Below are positions 5,245-6,273 of a stretch of 6,273 bases of DNA, piece by piece. A model generated the notes under the pieces. That model saw only the letters and a program-made list of their open reading frames with translations. It had not been told where the DNA came from and did no database searches. Every line of letters starts with the position of its first letter. The stretch's first letter is position 1. A program made the position numbers and the translations under genes. Source of the stretch: CAYJPV01 sp964396055 (GTDB lineage: Bacteria; Acidobacteriota; Vicinamibacteria; Vicinamibacterales; JAKQTR01); the NCBI GenBank assembly GCA_964396055.1, contig CAYNDV010000210.1, forward strand, positions 1 through 6,273, read 5' to 3'.

Positions 5245-6273
5245 GCCGGTCTCCCCGATCCCCGATCCCGCGTCCCCCGCCCCTGCGGGCTTCAGGATCA
5301 CGCACGCGAGCGGCGGCAGGGTGAGGCCGACCGACCACGCGTGCCCGTGGCGCGGGTCGTCGTTGGCGACGACGGCGCCGCCGTTGCCGACGTTCGACCC
5401 GCCGTACGCGGCCGCGTCCGTGTTCAGCACCTCGCGGTAGCGTCCCCCCGCCGGGATGCCGACGCGGTATCCGTACCGGACGACCGGCGTGAAGTTGACG
5501 ACGACCGCGAGGAAGTCGGCTGGATCCGTCCCCTTCCGGATGAACGAGATCACGGACTGCTCGTGGTCGTTGCAGTCGATCCAGGCGAAGCCGTCGGGCG
5601 CGTGATCGCGTTCGTAGAGCGCCGGCTCGGAGGCGTACAGGCGGTTGAGGTCGTGCAGGAGCTGCTGCAGGCCCCGGTGCGGCTCGTGGGCCAGCAGGTG
5701 CCAGTCGAGGCCGACATCGTGGTTCCACTCGTTCGACTGGCCGAACTCGGTTCCCATGAACAGCAGCTTCTTGCCCGGGTGGCCGAACATGTACGCGACG
5801 AGGGCCCGCAGGTTCGCGTGTTTCTGCCACCAGTCCCCGGGCATCTTGCCCAGCATCGACCGTTTGCCGTGCACCACCTCGTCGTGAGAGAACGGCAGCA
5901 CGAAGTTCTCGTTGTAGGCGTAGAGCATCGAGAACGTGATGTCGTTGTGGTGCCACTTGCGGTGCACGGGTTCGTGCGACGTGTAGCGGAGCATGTCGTG
6001 CATCCAGCCCATGTTCCACTTGAACGTGAACCCGAGCCCGCCGAGGTGCACCGGGCGGCTCACGGCCGGCCACGCGGTCGATTCCTCGGCCAGCGTCACG
6101 GCGCCGGGGTGCCGCTCGTGCACCAGTACGTTGAGCTGGCGCAGGAACTCCACGGCCTCGAGGTTCTCGCGCCCGCCGAACTGGTTGGGCACCCACTCGC
6201 CGGCCTTGCGCGAGTAGTCGAGGTAGAGCATCGAGGCCACGGCGTCCACGCGCAGGCCGTCGATGTGGTACTC
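5233..6273 (-). CDS. glgB: 1,4-alpha-glucan branching enzyme GlgB, C-terminal part (5' end beyond window)
   Basis: GlgB cuts alpha-1,4 glucan chains and re-attaches them by alpha-1,6 bonds, making glycogen branches in the cytoplasm (GH13 family). The frame stays open to the right edge, and the 346 residues present begin with EYHIDGLRVDAVAS. All three catalytic acids are visible: nucleophile Asp10 in GLRVDAVAS, acid/base Glu63 in TLAEES, and Asp131 in FSHDEVVHGK. Their spacings (53 and 121 residues) equal those of E. coli Asp405, Glu458 and Asp526. GTEFGQSNEWNHD and the beta-sandwich C-terminal domain (NTDAAAYGGSN, then LPPLACVILKP) follow. The upstream GTG at 6249 is not a start, being inside the nucleophile motif. 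After VILKP there is a Gly/Ala-rich tail of 17 residues, partly encoded by repeats, with the TGA in a hairpin loop. The core looks intact and active. It converges on the VWFA gene. Other glycogen genes, if any, would lie to the right. Confidence 0.97.
   Translation of the reverse strand, partial: EYHIDGLRVDAVASMLYLDYSRKAGEWVPNQFGGRENLEAVEFLRQLNVLVHERHPGAVTLAEESTAWPAVSRPVHLGGLGFTFKWNMGWMHDMLRYTSHEPVHRKWHHNDITFSMLYAYNENFVLPFSHDEVVHGKRSMLGKMPGDWWQKHANLRALVAYMFGHPGKKLLFMGTEFGQSNEWNHDVGLDWHLLAHEPHRGLQQLLHDLNRLYASEPALYERDHAPDGFAWIDCNDHEQSVISFIRKGTDPADFLAVVVNFTPVVRYGYRVGIPAGGRYREVLNTDAAAYGGSNVGNGGAVVANDDPRHGHAWSVGLTLPPLACVILKPAGAGDAGSGIGETGASG
5253..5266. repeat. Two heptamer copies (CCCCGAT) within the glgB 3' end
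   Basis: CCCCGAT occurs twice in direct succession, followed by a related CCCGCGT. On the minus strand this reads as ATCGGGG repeats and encodes part of the Gly-rich GlgB tail. The period of seven matches the arrays at 5107-5164. Two copies alone are weak evidence for an element. Confidence 0.5.

Noticed and set aside
5288..5295. Third copy of the GGCTTCAG core
   Set aside because: Only the left half is present and there is no complementary arm. On the minus strand it is part of the codons for the conserved ILKP end of GlgB, so it is coding sequence resembling the repeat by chance.
5189..6196. Minus-strand open frame of 335 codons overlapping glgB in another frame
   Set aside because: Its translation is low-complexity Arg/Ala/Pro, whereas the overlapping frame is unmistakable GlgB with all catalytic residues.

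Overview
The window is GC-rich DNA (roughly two thirds G+C by eye) and most likely comes from an acidobacterium, plausibly of the Vicinamibacteria type. Two things point there. One is a gene of the acidobacterial VWFA-related family. The other is a very large Oar-like TonB-dependent outer-membrane protein of the kind expanded in that phylum. The taxonomic call is an inference from gene families and composition, because no rRNA or marker gene is present.

Layout: (1) Positions 3-2933 (+) hold the C-terminal 976 residues of an Oar-like outer-membrane beta-barrel protein; its N-terminus lies off the left edge. (2) Positions 2934-3013 form an 80-bp spacer with a short octamer tandem repeat and a perfect 11+1+11 palindrome just upstream of the next gene. 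(3) Positions 3014-5107 (+) hold a complete secreted VWFA-related protein of 697 residues with a signal peptide. (4) Positions 5108-5232 form a convergent spacer packed with heptamer tandem repeats and a REP-like hairpin. A second hairpin with the same core overlaps the 3' end of the next gene. (5) Positions 5233-6273 (-) hold the C-terminal 346 residues of a 1,4-alpha-glucan branching enzyme (glgB), starting just before the catalytic nucleophile; the rest lies off the right edge.

How the genes relate: the outer-membrane protein and the VWFA protein are co-directional and 80 bp apart, so they may be co-transcribed and both act in the cell envelope. The palindrome could equally give the second gene its own control. 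glgB is a cytoplasmic glycogen-synthesis gene on the opposite strand and belongs to a separate transcription unit. I see no RNA gene, CRISPR array, insertion sequence or phage gene, and no clearly new defence or mobile system. The most notable features are the small repeats in the two spacers, including a glgB stop codon that sits in the loop of a repeat hairpin.
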